Below are positions 18,701 through 27,093 of a stretch of DNA of 64,000 nt, one piece after another. The notes beneath the pieces are model-generated. The model was not told the origin of the DNA and did not search any database. It worked only from the letters and a program-made list of their open reading frames with translations. Each line of letters starts with the position of its first letter. The stretch's first letter is position 1. Origin of the DNA: JANWHQ01 sp963775275 (lineage in GTDB: Bacteria > Pseudomonadota > Alphaproteobacteria > Caulobacterales > Caulobacteraceae); contig CAVZII010000005.1 in the NCBI GenBank assembly GCA_963775275.1, positions 1,054,001 through 1,118,000 on the forward strand, read 5' to 3'. Made by a program: the position numbers and the translations under genes.

Positions 18701-19048
18701 ATGCGCCGGGACGGCAAGATCGACTATGTGGAGCAGCCCGGCGGGGACCTTCCCGCCACCAAGGCCTTCTACGAAGCGGCGTTCGGCTGGTCCTTCACCG
18801 ACTACGGCCCGACCTATGCGGCCATGAACGAAGGCCTCGACGGCGGGTTCGACGCCGATCCGGACGGGGTCAAGCGGCCCATGGTCATCCTCTACGCCGA
18901 GGATCTGGAGGCGATGGAGGCCAAGGTCCGCGCGGCGGGCGGCGTCATCACGCGCGAGATCCTGAGCTTCCCAGGCGGGCGGCGCTTCCACTTCAAGGAT
19001 CCGGCCGGCAACGAGCTCGGCGTCTGGGGACCCGAGAAGGAGGCCTGA
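18701..19048 (+). CDS. VOC-family (glyoxalase-like) protein
   Basis: Small cytosolic protein of 115 residues with one glyoxalase fold: IDYVEQPGGDLPATKAFYEAAFGWSF, MVILYAEDLEAMEAKVRAAGG and FHFKDPAGNELGVW. Such proteins often act as dimers on small electrophiles or bind antibiotics; no substrate can be named. The ATG at 18701 follows GGAGCGGG. It stands 38 bases after the methyltransferase and 53 bases before the gamma-glutamyltransferase on the same strand. Confidence 0.87.
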   Translation: MRRDGKIDYVEQPGGDLPATKAFYEAAFGWSFTDYGPTYAAMNEGLDGGFDADPDGVKRPMVILYAEDLEAMEAKVRAAGGVITREILSFPGGRRFHFKDPAGNELGVWGPEKEA

Positions 19049-19101
19049 CCGGGCCGGCATCGGCCTTGGCAAGCGGGCCGGCTTGCCGGACTTATGGGCC
19101 G

Positions 19102-20778
19102 ATGACTCGCAACCAGATCCGCCCGGGCGACCGGCTCTTCGGAGCGCCCTTCGCCGGTCGCTCGACCGTCTGGGGCGCCGGAGGGGCGGCGGCCACGGCC
19201 CATCCCCTGGCCACGCTCGCCGCCGTCGACATGCTGCGCGCGGGCGGCTCGGCCGTGGATGCGGCGATCGCGGCCAATGCGTGCCTCGGGTTGATGGAGC
19301 CCACCGCCTGCGGGATCGGCGGGGACGTCTTCGCCCTGCTCTGGGACCCCGAGGCCGGCGAGGTCGTCGGCCTGAACGGATCGGGCCGATCGCCGATCGG
19401 CCTGAGCCTGCAGGTCCAGCGCGAACGCGCCGTCGGCGGCCATGTCTGGCGTCACGGGACGGTCTCGGTCAGCGTCCCGGGGGCGGTGGACGGCTGGTGG
19501 ATGGCGCACCAGCGCTATGGGCGGCTGCCCTGGCGGCGCCTGTTCGAGCCGGCGATCCATTATTGCGAGGCCGGCGCGCCGATCCTGCAGACCATCGCCG
19601 GCCTGTGGCGCGCCAACGTCGAGCTGCTCCTGGACGCCGAGGCGCGCGTCGAGGAGACCCGGAACCTCGGACGGACCTACCTGCCGCAAGGGCGCGCGCC
19701 GGCGGAGGGCGAGCTCTTCAGCAACCCCGACCTCGGCCGCGCCTATCGCCTCATCGCCGAGGGCGGTCGCGACGCCTTCTACGAGGGCGAGATCGCCGGG
19801 ATCATCGACCGCTACTTCAGGCAGATCGGCGGCTTCATCACGCGCGAGGACCTCGCCGCCCACGCGGGCGACTGGGTCACGCCGCTCAGGACCACCTACC
19901 GGGGCGTCCAGGTCCATGGCCTTGGACCCAACACCCAGGGCCTGGCGACCCTGCAGATGCTCAACATCCTCGAGGGCTTCGACCTGAAGGGGATGGGACT
20001 GCTCTCGGCGGGGAGCCTGCATCATCAGGCCGAGGCCAAGCGGCTCGCCTTCGAGGACCGCGCCCGCTTCTACGCCGATCCCGCCTTCGCCGAGATCCCG
20101 ACCGACTGGCTCCTCTCCAAGGCCTACGCCGCAGAGCGTGCGGCCCTGATCCGGCCGGACCGGCTGATCGAGAAGATCGGCCCCGGCCGGGCCCCCGGCC
20201 ACGGCGACACCACCTACCTCTGCACCGCCGACGCCGACGGCATGATGGTCTCGTTCATCCAGTCGAACTTTCGCGGCATGGGCTCGGGCCTTGTCCCGGA
20301 CGGCCTCGGATTCATGTTCCAGAACCGGGGCGAGCTGTTCGCCCTGAAGGACGGCCACCCCAACCTCTATGCGCCCGGCAAGCGGCCCTTCCACACCATC
20401 ATCCCGGGCTTCGCCGTCCGGGACGGCGCCCCCTGGCTGGCCTTCGGCGTCATGGGCGGGGACATGCAGCCTCAGGGCCAGGTCCAGATCCTGACGTCAC
20501 TGATCGACCATGGCCTGGGCCTGCAGGAGGCGGGCGACGCCCCGCGCTGGCGCCACGAGGGCTCGGCCGAGCCGGTCGGACGTGCGGCCCAGGGCCCAGG
20601 CGCGCTGCATCTGGAGACGGGAATCCCGGACCGGACGCGCGAAGACCTGGCGGCGATCGGCTGGCGCATCGGCGCGTCCGACGGCGGCTTCGGCGGCTAT
20701 CAGGCCGTCCAGCGGCCTGGCGGCGTCTACGCGGCGGCCTCGGAGATGCGCAAGGACGGCCTCGCCTTGGCTTTCTAG
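19102..20778 (+). CDS. Gamma-glutamyltransferase family protein
   Basis: Ntn-hydrolase of 558 residues, made as a precursor that self-cleaves. The large-subunit signature VDAAIAANACLGLMEPTACGIGGDVFALL is near residues 53-80. The predicted nucleophilic Thr lies in GHGDTTYLCTADADG, so cleavage is expected there. The family hydrolyses or transfers gamma-glutamyl groups, or acts on related amides. No signal peptide is seen, so it may be cytosolic. The TAG stop at 20776-20778 falls inside the CTAG edge of the palindromic repeat block, so the repeat defines the C-terminus. Confidence 0.92.
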   Translation: MTRNQIRPGDRLFGAPFAGRSTVWGAGGAAATAHPLATLAAVDMLRAGGSAVDAAIAANACLGLMEPTACGIGGDVFALLWDPEAGEVVGLNGSGRSPIGLSLQVQRERAVGGHVWRHGTVSVSVPGAVDGWWMAHQRYGRLPWRRLFEPAIHYCEAGAPILQTIAGLWRANVELLLDAEARVEETRNLGRTYLPQGRAPAEGELFSNPDLGRAYRLIAEGGRDAFYEGEIAGIIDRYFRQIGGFITREDLAAHAGDWVTPLRTTYRGVQVHGLGPNTQGLATLQMLNILEGFDLKGMGLLSAGSLHHQAEAKRLAFEDRARFYADPAFAEIPTDWLLSKAYAAERAALIRPDRLIEKIGPGRAPGHGDTTYLCTADADGMMVSFIQSNFRGMGSGLVPDGLGFMFQNRGELFALKDGHPNLYAPGKRPFHTIIPGFAVRDGAPWLAFGVMGGDMQPQGQVQILTSLIDHGLGLQEAGDAPRWRHEGSAEPVGRAAQGPGALHLETGIPDRTREDLAAIGWRIGASDGGFGGYQAVQRPGGVYAAASEMRKDGLALAF

Positions 20779-20940
20779 TGTGGTGGATCAGAAGTTCGCA
20801 TGATGATGGCGGCGCCCTCGGCTGCGAACTTCTGATCCGTAAACCACACTAGAATCATACATTTGCTAGTGTCCTTATCGATCCCGAAGTTCGCATCCGC
20901 CTTGCAAATGCGCTGGCGAACTTCGGAATCGGGACACTAG
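20775..20940. repeat. Paired palindromic element, copy 1 (hairpins A and B)
   Basis: Two imperfect palindromes separated by a 13-base linker (AATCATACATTTG). Hairpin A is 20775-20852 with ends CTAGTGTGGT and ACCACACTAG; hairpin B is 20866-20940 with ends CTAGTGTCC and GGACACTAG. Both share an inner GAAGTTCGC arm, so A and B are related. The first CTAG provides the TAG stop of the gamma-glutamyltransferase gene. Immediately followed by an identical copy sharing the CTAG. Confidence 0.95.
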
Positions 20941-21102
20941 TGTGGTGGATCAGAAGTTCGCATGATGATGGCGGCGCCCTCGGCTGCGAACTTCTGATCC
21001 GTAAACCACACTAGAATCATACATTTGCTAGTGTCCTTATCGATCCCGAAGTTCGCATCCGCCTTGCAAATGCGCTGGCGAACTTCGGAATCGGGACACT
21101 AG
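20937..21102. repeat. Paired palindromic element, copy 2 (tandem)
   Basis: Exact tandem repeat of copy 1 with a 162-base period: hairpin A 20937-21014, linker 21015-21027, hairpin B 21028-21102. The two copies share a single CTAG at 20937-20940. A third copy lies inverted at 61386-61551. Confidence 0.95.
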
Positions 21103-21129
21103 AGCGTGCTTGCGCTTCGGGCGCTCTAG
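21099..21129. repeat. Short CTAG-bounded palindrome
   Basis: A 31-base hairpin with arms CTAGAGCG and CGCTCTAG abutting copy 2 and sharing its CTAG. Its right CTAG (21126-21129) gives the TAG stop codon of the leftward quinone oxidoreductase. It may also serve as a bidirectional terminator. Confidence 0.85.
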
Positions 21130-22109
21130 GCGCTGAGCACGATCTTGCCGACGTGCGCGCCGCCTTCCATGCGCGCGTGCGCCTTGGCCGCCTCGGCCAG
21201 GGGATAGACGCTGTCGATCACCGGCTTCAGCTTGCCCGCCGCGATCCACGGCCACACGGTCTGTTCGATCGCACGCGCCAGGCGCGCCTTGTCGTCCGCG
21301 GGCCGGGGCCGAAGCGTGGAGCCTGTGATCACCAGCCGCTTGCGCATCACCTGGCCGAGGTCGACCTCGGCCTTCGTCCCGCCCAGCGTCGCGATCTGGA
21401 CCAGCCGGCCGCCCGGCTTCAGCACCTCGACGTTCCGCGGCGTGTAGTCGCCGCCGACCATGTCGAGCGCCACGTCCGCGCCGCCCCCGGCCCTCACCGC
21501 CTCGGCCCAGTCGCCGGCAGTGGCGTCGATCGCGACGTCGGCGCCGAGCGCGCTGGCCTGGGCGGCCTTGTCCGCGCCGCGGCCGGTGGCGATCACCCTG
21601 GCGCCGGCCGCCTTGGCCATCTGGATCGCGGCCACGCCGATGCCCGAGGTGGCGCCATGGATGAGACAGGTTTCGCCTGGCTGGAGGCGGCCGATGTCGA
21701 ACACGTTCGCCCAGACGGTGAAAACCGTCTCCGGCAGGGACGCGGCCTCCGCGTCGTCGAGCCCCGGCGGGATGGGCAGGGCGTGGCGCTCGTCCACCAC
21801 GGCGTATTGCGCATACCCGCCCCCCGGCAGGAGCGCCGTCACCTTGTCACCGACGCCATAGCGCGAGGCGCCTTGCCCGAGGGCGGCGACCTCGCCGGCG
21901 ATCTCCAGGCCCAGCGTCTGGGGCGCGCCGGGCGGCGGCGGATAGAATCCCAGACGCTGCAGGACGTCCGGACGGTTCACGCCGGCGGCCCGGACGCGGA
22001 CCAGGATCTGGCCGGGCCCCGGCTCTGGGACAGGCAGCTCGACCGGCTTGAGGCTCTCGGCGGGGCCCTTGCCTCCCTCCACCGCGATCGCGATCATCGT
22101 CCTGGCCAT
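21126..22109 (-). CDS. NAD(P)H:quinone oxidoreductase (PIG3/TP53I3-like)
   Basis: Zinc-independent member of the medium-chain dehydrogenase superfamily, 327 residues. It has the GroES-like N-terminal domain (VRAAGVNRPDVLQRLGFYPPPPGA, LGLEIAGEV) and the Rossmann domain (ETCLIHGATSGIGVAAIQMAKAAGARVIAT). The PIG3-type quinone oxidoreductases reduce quinones with NADPH. Start ATG at 22109 with GGAG seven bases upstream. Its stop lies in the repeat block. Divergent from the DUF1192 gene, 81 bases apart. Confidence 0.93.
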   Translation of the reverse strand: MARTMIAIAVEGGKGPAESLKPVELPVPEPGPGQILVRVRAAGVNRPDVLQRLGFYPPPPGAPQTLGLEIAGEVAALGQGASRYGVGDKVTALLPGGGYAQYAVVDERHALPIPPGLDDAEAASLPETVFTVWANVFDIGRLQPGETCLIHGATSGIGVAAIQMAKAAGARVIATGRGADKAAQASALGADVAIDATAGDWAEAVRAGGGADVALDMVGGDYTPRNVEVLKPGGRLVQIATLGGTKAEVDLGQVMRKRLVITGSTLRPRPADDKARLARAIEQTVWPWIAAGKLKPVIDSVYPLAEAAKAHARMEGGAHVGKIVLSA

Positions 22110-22190
22110 GGCGTGCTCCGAACCTTGCGCTTTTGGGGCGCGAGGCGTCTGATACCGGGGTTTGGATGGTCGAGCCAAGGGAGGCGCGCC

Positions 22191-22400
22191 ATGGTGGAGG
22201 AGGTCGCCGAACCCCGCCCGTCGCGTGGCGACATCTTGAGGGCCCTGGGACGGGAAGACCTGGAGCTCTACGGCCGCGGCGAGCTGGAAGAGCGCATCGA
22301 GCAGCTCAAGGCCGAGATCGCGCGCACCGAGGGCCAGCTCCAGCGCAAGCACGTCGGGCGCACCGCCGCTGACGCTTTGTTCAACATAAGGGGCGAATAA
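22191..22400 (+). CDS. DUF1192 family small protein
   Basis: Conserved alphaproteobacterial protein of 69 residues: EPRPSRGDILRALGREDLELYGRGELEERIEQLKAEI. The second half is predicted coiled coil. The ATG at 22191 has AAGGGAGG upstream. It sits 95 bases before rcdA on the same strand. The biochemical role is unknown. Confidence 0.88.
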   Translation: MVEEVAEPRPSRGDILRALGREDLELYGRGELEERIEQLKAEIARTEGQLQRKHVGRTAADALFNIRGE

Positions 22401-22495
22401 TTCGCGCCGCGAGGGCTTGGCATGGCCGTTGCACCCATCGCCGCCGAGGGCGGGACGGGTGTGTTCGCCCAGCCGAGTAGAGGGCGGGAGCGTTT

Positions 22496-23017
22496 ATGAG
22501 TGATCTGGGAGCGCCGGCCGTGGACGACTGGCGGACCAACGTGGTGCGGGATTTCGCAGCTTCCGAGCTGTTCGATCGCACCTTCCTGGAAGGGATGGAG
22601 CTGGTCGAGGAGACCGCCGCCTATCTGGACGGCGCCGGCCGGCACGATTCCAAGCGCCTGTCGCGCAAGGCGGCCCTGGCCTACGCCAGCGAGAGCATGC
22701 GTTTGACCACGCGCCTGATGCAGCTGGCGTCCTGGCTCCTCGTCCAGCGCGCGGTCCGTGAGGGCCAGATGCCTGCCGAGGAGGCCTGCAACGACCGCTA
22801 CCGCCTGACGGCCGAGGCCGCCCCGGCCCGCGCTGCGGACGAGCTGGAGCACCTTCCCCAGGGTCTGCTCGGCCTGATCGAGCGCGCCGGACGCCTCTAC
22901 GAGCGGGTGCTGCACCTGGACCGGCGGATGTACCTGGACGCGTCCGTCAGCGAGGCCGGCCATCCAGTGCTGGCCCAGCATGACCGTCTGCAAGAAGCGT
23001 TCGGCGCGGGACTCTGA
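22496..23017 (+). CDS. rcdA: RcdA, DUF1465 adaptor for CtrA degradation
   Basis: Helical adaptor protein of 173 residues of the DUF1465 family, which in Caulobacter is RcdA. With CpdR and PopA it delivers the cell-cycle regulator CtrA to the ClpXP protease at the cell pole. Recognisable core: FDRTFLEGMELVEETAAYLDG, RLTTRLMQLASWLLVQRAVREGQM. A GGGCGGGAG site precedes the ATG. Its presence, together with a CtrA box at 26932, places the organism among bacteria with the Caulobacter-type CtrA circuit. Confidence 0.92.
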   Translation: MSDLGAPAVDDWRTNVVRDFAASELFDRTFLEGMELVEETAAYLDGAGRHDSKRLSRKAALAYASESMRLTTRLMQLASWLLVQRAVREGQMPAEEACNDRYRLTAEAAPARAADELEHLPQGLLGLIERAGRLYERVLHLDRRMYLDASVSEAGHPVLAQHDRLQEAFGAGL

Positions 23018-23091
23018 TCGCTCCGACCGCCGGCGACCCGGCCGTTCCGGTCAGCTGACGATCCGACGTGCGGCCCGCGAGGGTCGAATGG

Positions 23092-23316
23092 CTATTTCTT
23101 GAGGAAACCGCCGTACTTGGCGGCGAAGCGCGAGACGCGGCCGCCGCGGTCGAGCAGGGTCTGGCTGCCGCCGGTCCACGCTGGATGGGTCTTGGGGTCG
23201 ATGTCCAGGTTCAGAGTCGCGCCTTCCTTGCCGTAGGTGGAGCGCGTCTGATAGGTCGTACCATCGGTCATCACCACGGTGATGAAGTGATAGTCCGGAT
23301 GAGTATCTTGTTTCAT
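23092..23316 (-). CDS. rpmE: 50S ribosomal protein L31
   Basis: Ribosomal protein of 74 residues: HPDYHFITVVMTDGT, STYGKEGATLNLDIDPKTHPAWTGG and RFAAKYGGFLK. It has no cysteines, so it is the zinc-free form of L31 usual in alphaproteobacteria. Convergent with rcdA (74 bases between stops) and divergent from the ABC exporter at 23430, with a 113-base promoter region between them. Confidence 0.97.
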   Translation of the reverse strand: MKQDTHPDYHFITVVMTDGTTYQTRSTYGKEGATLNLDIDPKTHPAWTGGSQTLLDRGGRVSRFAAKYGGFLKK

Positions 23317-23429
23317 GACGTGCCGGCCAGGAGCGAGCGGATGCTTGTGGGCCGCCGCAAACGGCCGGGCCCGAGGAGGGGCGGCTATACACGAAGCCAG
23401 GCTTTCAGTGCAAGGGCGGGACTGAAGCG

Positions 23430-25265
23430 ATGACCGCCGACGCCCCCGGACGGCCGAGCGCCGGCGTCACGATGCGCCGCCAGCTGCAGGCCGCCGCCGA
23501 GCGTCGCGAGCGCCGGCGGGACCTTCGGCCGCTGAAGCGGCTGGCCCCCTTCGTCTTCGCCCACCACGGCGATGCGGCGATCGCCCTGGTCGCCCTCCTG
23601 GTGGCCGCCGCCGCCACCCTGGCCCTGACCGGGGCCGGTCGGCTGGTGATCGACCACGGCTTCGCCCGCGGCGGCTCGGCGTCGGCGCTGAATTGGGCCT
23701 TCCTGCTCGCCGGCGCGGACATCCTCGTGCTCGCCATGGCGTCCGCCTCGCGCTTCTACTTCGTGAGCAAGCTGGGCGAGCGGGTCGTCGCCGACCTGCG
23801 CAAGGCCGTCTATGCCCACGTCCTTGGGCTGGACCAGGCCTTCTTCCTGACCACCCGCACCGGCGAGGTGCTCTCCAGGCTCACCACCGACATCACCATC
23901 ATCGAGAACCTGGTCGGCTCGACCCTGTCGCAGTCGCTGCGCAACTTCCTGACCCTGATCGGCGCGGTGGTGATGATGATGCTGGTCAGCCCCAGGCTCA
24001 CCCTGTTCGTCGCCTTGCTCGTGCCGGTGGTCCTGGCGCCGATGTTCATCGTGGGGCGGCGCGTGCGGCGCCTGTCGGCCAACGCCCAGGACCGGTTCGC
24101 CGACGCGGTGGCCTACGCCGGCGAGACCCTGGACGGGCTCGACACGGTCCAGGCGTTCGGACGCGAGGCCGCCGCCGCAGGGCGGTTCGGCGGCTTCGTC
24201 GAGACCGCCTTCCGAGCCTCGCTCGCCCGTGTCGGCGCGCGGGCGATCATGACCGGCTCGGTGATCCTCGTGATCTTCGGCGGCGTCGCGACGGTCCTGT
24301 GGGTCGGCGCCCACTCGGTGCTGGCCGATTCCATGTCGGGCGGCGTCTTCTTCCAGTTCCTGTTCCTGTCGGTCCTGGCCGCCAGCTCGGTCGGCGCTCT
24401 GGGCGAGGTGTGGGGCGAGATCCAGAAGGGCTCCGGCGCCATGGAGCGCATCGGCGAGATCCTCGACTCCAGGCCCCAGATCGCGGCCCCGCCCAAGCCG
24501 GCCATCCTGCCCGAGCCGGCCCGGGGCGAGATCGCCTTCGAGAACGTCACCTTCCGCTATCCGGGCCGCGAGGACCTGCCGGCGCTGACCGATTTCAGCC
24601 TGAAGGTCGGCCGCGGCGAGCGAGTCGCCCTGGTCGGACCGTCGGGCGCGGGCAAGAGCACGGTGTTCCGTCTTATCCTGAGGTTCTACGACCCCCAGGT
24701 CGGCAAGGTGCTCGTCGATGGAGTGGACCTGCGCGCCGTCGACCCGGCCCAGGCTCGCGCGCGCATGGCGCTGGTGGCCCAGGATGCGGGCCTGTTTTCG
24801 GGCTCGGCGGCCGAGAACATCCGCTTCGGGCGGGAGGACGCAAGCGAGGAGGCCCTGCACGCGGCGGCCGAGGCCGCGCAGGCGGAGGGCTTCATCGAGA
24901 CCCTGCCGCAGGGGTTCGACACGCCGGTGGGCGAGCGGGCCAAGACCCTTTCCGGCGGCCAGCGCCAACGCCTGGCGCTGGCCCGCGCCCTGGTCCGCGA
25001 CGCGCCGATCCTGCTCCTGGACGAGGCCACCAGCGCGCTCGACGCCGAGAACGAGCAGCTGGTGCAGCGGGCGCTGGACCAGGCCATGATCGGGCGCACC
25101 ACCCTGGTGATCGCCCACCGCCTGGCCACGGTCCTGCGCGCCGACCGCATCGTGGTGATGGATCAGGGCCGCGTCGTGGAGGAAGGCCGCCACGGCGAGC
25201 TGGTCGCCCGCGGCGGGCTCTATGCGCGCCTGGCCGACCTGCAGTTCAGCGGTCAGGCCGCCTGA
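23430..25265 (+). CDS. ABC exporter, fused permease and ATPase
   Basis: Half-transporter of 611 residues with a basic cytoplasmic N-terminus (RRQLQAAAERRERRRD), six helices (~45-330) and a nucleotide-binding domain (~360-605). Walker A is GPSGAGKST, the Q-loop LVAQDAGLF, the signature LSGGQRQRLALARAL, Walker B ILLLDEATSALD and the switch IAHRLAT. Likely a homodimer; MsbA-like architecture suggests lipid or drug export, but the substrate is not determined. The 3' end overlaps the convergent membrane-protein gene by 13 bases. Confidence 0.93.
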   Translation: MTADAPGRPSAGVTMRRQLQAAAERRERRRDLRPLKRLAPFVFAHHGDAAIALVALLVAAAATLALTGAGRLVIDHGFARGGSASALNWAFLLAGADILVLAMASASRFYFVSKLGERVVADLRKAVYAHVLGLDQAFFLTTRTGEVLSRLTTDITIIENLVGSTLSQSLRNFLTLIGAVVMMMLVSPRLTLFVALLVPVVLAPMFIVGRRVRRLSANAQDRFADAVAYAGETLDGLDTVQAFGREAAAAGRFGGFVETAFRASLARVGARAIMTGSVILVIFGGVATVLWVGAHSVLADSMSGGVFFQFLFLSVLAASSVGALGEVWGEIQKGSGAMERIGEILDSRPQIAAPPKPAILPEPARGEIAFENVTFRYPGREDLPALTDFSLKVGRGERVALVGPSGAGKSTVFRLILRFYDPQVGKVLVDGVDLRAVDPAQARARMALVAQDAGLFSGSAAENIRFGREDASEEALHAAAEAAQAEGFIETLPQGFDTPVGERAKTLSGGQRQRLALARALVRDAPILLLDEATSALDAENEQLVQRALDQAMIGRTTLVIAHRLATVLRADRIVVMDQGRVVEEGRHGELVARGGLYARLADLQFSGQAA

Positions 25266-25726
25266 ACCGGCGACCTGGCCAGGCGGCGCGTCATGGCCGA
25301 GCCCACGAGGGCGCCCATCATCACATAGCTCATCAGGGCGATGACCAGCGACATGGCGATCCGGCCCGGCGATCCGGAGGGCGCCCACAGGACCAGCGAC
25401 ACGGCTCTCAACGCCATCTGCAGTCCCTGGGCGGCGGCCGCTGCGCCGAGCCAGAGGTTGTCGTCGCGAACCGCCAGCACCAGGAAGACCGCGGCGGGAT
25501 AGAGGTCCCAGATCAGCCCCACCGCCAGGGGCTCGCGCGCTGTTCCCCAGAGGGTCAGCCATGCGACGGTGCAGGCGGTCGAGCCGATCCAGCTCGAGCC
25601 GTAGAAGACGACGGCGATCCGCTCGGCGCGGCCGCCCTGGCGCCAGGCGTAGGCGCAGGCCGTCGCCGCGCTGCCCAGGAGCAGGGCGAAGTAGATGACG
25701 TTCAGCGTCTTCAGGTCAGGGGCCAC
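25253..25726 (-). CDS. Small membrane protein, paralog of the next gene
   Basis: Unrecognised membrane protein of about 157 residues with five or six hydrophobic segments (LNVIYFALLLGSAATACAYAW, IAVVFYGSSWIGSTACTVAWLTLW, YPAAVFLVLAVRDDNLWLG, RIAMSLVIALMSYVMMGALVGSAM). The GTG at 25726 has GAGGAGGG about eleven bases before it; another GTG at 25792 gives 22 more residues but no ribosome site. The motif AVFLVLAVRDDNLWLG is matched in the frameshifted gene at 26000-26496, so the two are a tandem paralog pair. Confidence 0.72.
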   Translation of the reverse strand: MAPDLKTLNVIYFALLLGSAATACAYAWRQGGRAERIAVVFYGSSWIGSTACTVAWLTLWGTAREPLAVGLIWDLYPAAVFLVLAVRDDNLWLGAAAAAQGLQMALRAVSLVLWAPSGSPGRIAMSLVIALMSYVMMGALVGSAMTRRLARSPVQAA

Positions 25727-25999
25727 GACGGTCGATCCCTCCTCGGCGCCAGGTTCGGCGCAGTCGCGGCGGTTGGCAAGGATCAGCGCCACAACTTCTG
25801 AGCGTTGGAGGCGACGGACCGTTCAGGCGAGAAAGGACGTCAGGGTTTCTGACCCGCGGGCGGCTGAGCGCCCGGGCGACAGGACACGAGCCGCCATCGT
25901 CGCGCCGATGCCGGTCGTCGCCGCGTCCTGAACGGCGGCTTTGCGGCCGGGCCTGAAGTTGAGGGGAGGAACGCGGCTCCGGCGCGCCTCGGGCGCCAT

Positions 26000-26496
26000 T
26001 CACTTGGCTGCGGCTTCGGCAGGTCCATGAGCGGTCAAGGCGTCACGGCCGGCATGGCGTGCGCGGATCGAAGCCAGCGTGCCGCCGAGGATGCTGAGCA
26101 GGGTCAAGAGATTGGTCAGGTCCAGCATCAGGATGTAGCCGTTGACGGACCCGAAGGAGAAGTCGGCCTGGTCGGTGAAGTGGGCGGCGTGCAGGGCGAG
26201 CTGGACGCCGCTGAAGACCATCGCCAAGCCCAGCCACAGGCTGTTGAATCGCACGGCCAGCAGCAGGAATCGACCGCCGTGGCCACATCGCAGGCGAGCA
26301 CGAGCGCCATGGGAAAGGCGTTTCGGGTGGCCAGTCCGTAGAGGAGGGAAACGAGGGACGGCGCGAGATAGACGATGCCGCCGAACTTCTCGGCCGGATC
26401 TCCCTTGATCCAGGCGAACAGGCAGACGCCCAACATCAGCACATCGCCGGCAACGACGACGGCGATGTCCAGAATGAAATGCGCCTCCGAGGTCAT
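26000..26496 (-). pseudogene. Frameshifted small membrane protein, paralog of 25253-25726
   Basis: The first half reads MTSEAHFILDIAVVVAGDV to LVLACDVATAV from the ATG at 26496. The second half continues in another frame (FLLLAVRFNSLWLGLAMVFSG to the stop at 26000). The switch is at about 26270-26285. If two bases are removed (or one added) there, the joined protein (~165 residues) aligns with its neighbour through the shared pattern AVFLxLAVRxxxLWLG. This is either a recent inactivation or a one-base sequence error. Function unknown. Confidence 0.72.
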
Positions 26497-26565
26497 CGGA
26501 GGCGCAATACCGCAAAGCGGTTAACTCAATCCGACTGACAGAGCCGTCAGTTCGGAAGCCGGCGC

Positions 26566-26901
26566 TCAGCTCGCGCGGCGCTCGGCGACGGTTGCGTCTT
26601 GCGAAGGCTCCACCGGCGGCTTGAAGCCCCCGGCCTTCACGCGGACGCCCAGCCGCAGCTGGCACTCGTTCAGGGCCGCGTGGGCCTCGACCATCGCGCG
26701 GCGCGCGTCGGCCAGGGCCTTCATCGACTCTGCGATCTTGCTGGTGGCCTCGTCGGTGAAGGTCGCGGAGAGCTTCAGCTCTTCCTTGGCTTCGACCAGG
26801 CCGCCCATCAGCACGGAAGCCTTGGCGATGGCGCCATCGATGGCGTCTTCGCTCGCCCAGAGCTTCTCGGCAACGCGCTTAACTACGAACACCTTTTCCA
26901 T
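26566..26901 (-). CDS. Small conserved helical protein
   Basis: Cytosolic protein of about 111 residues, largely helical (AEKLWASEDAIDGAIAKASVLMGGL, SKIAESMKALADARRAMVEAHAALNECQ), no membrane segment. The ATG at 26901 is favoured over one at 26913 because GGAGG lies five bases before it. A full CtrA box (26932-26947) lies 31 bases upstream, so transcription may be cell-cycle controlled. It carries no domain I can name. Confidence 0.75.
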   Translation of the reverse strand: MEKVFVVKRVAEKLWASEDAIDGAIAKASVLMGGLVEAKEELKLSATFTDEATSKIAESMKALADARRAMVEAHAALNECQLRLGVRVKAGGFKPPVEPSQDATVAERRAS

Positions 26902-26931
26902 CAACCCCTCCATACACGGCGAGGTTGATAG

Positions 26932-26947
26932 TTAAGCAGGAGTTAAC
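26932..26947. promoter_or_regulatory. CtrA-binding box (TTAA-N7-TTAAC)
   Basis: TTAA at 26932-26935 and TTAAC at 26943-26947 are separated by exactly seven bases, the full CtrA recognition pattern of Caulobacter. It also reads as TTAAC-N6-TTAAC-like on the other strand. It is placed between the small helical gene (31 bases upstream of its start) and the hybrid kinase. A further GTTAACC occurs at about 26971. Confidence 0.75.
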
Positions 26948-27093
26948 GACTTGGCTAGGGGTAACCATTCGTTAACCGCTTGATTTTCACCGGATGCTTC
27001 ACTTTGTCGCGTAATGCGTGTGATCTGCCACAGGCTTGCCTGGAAAGGTTGTGGGCGAAAGTGAAGCGTTAGGAGATCGCAGCCTATACAGCC

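Noticed and set aside
20775..21102. CRISPR-like tandem repeat
   Set aside because: Only two units of 162 bases with no variable spacers; the units are hairpin pairs.
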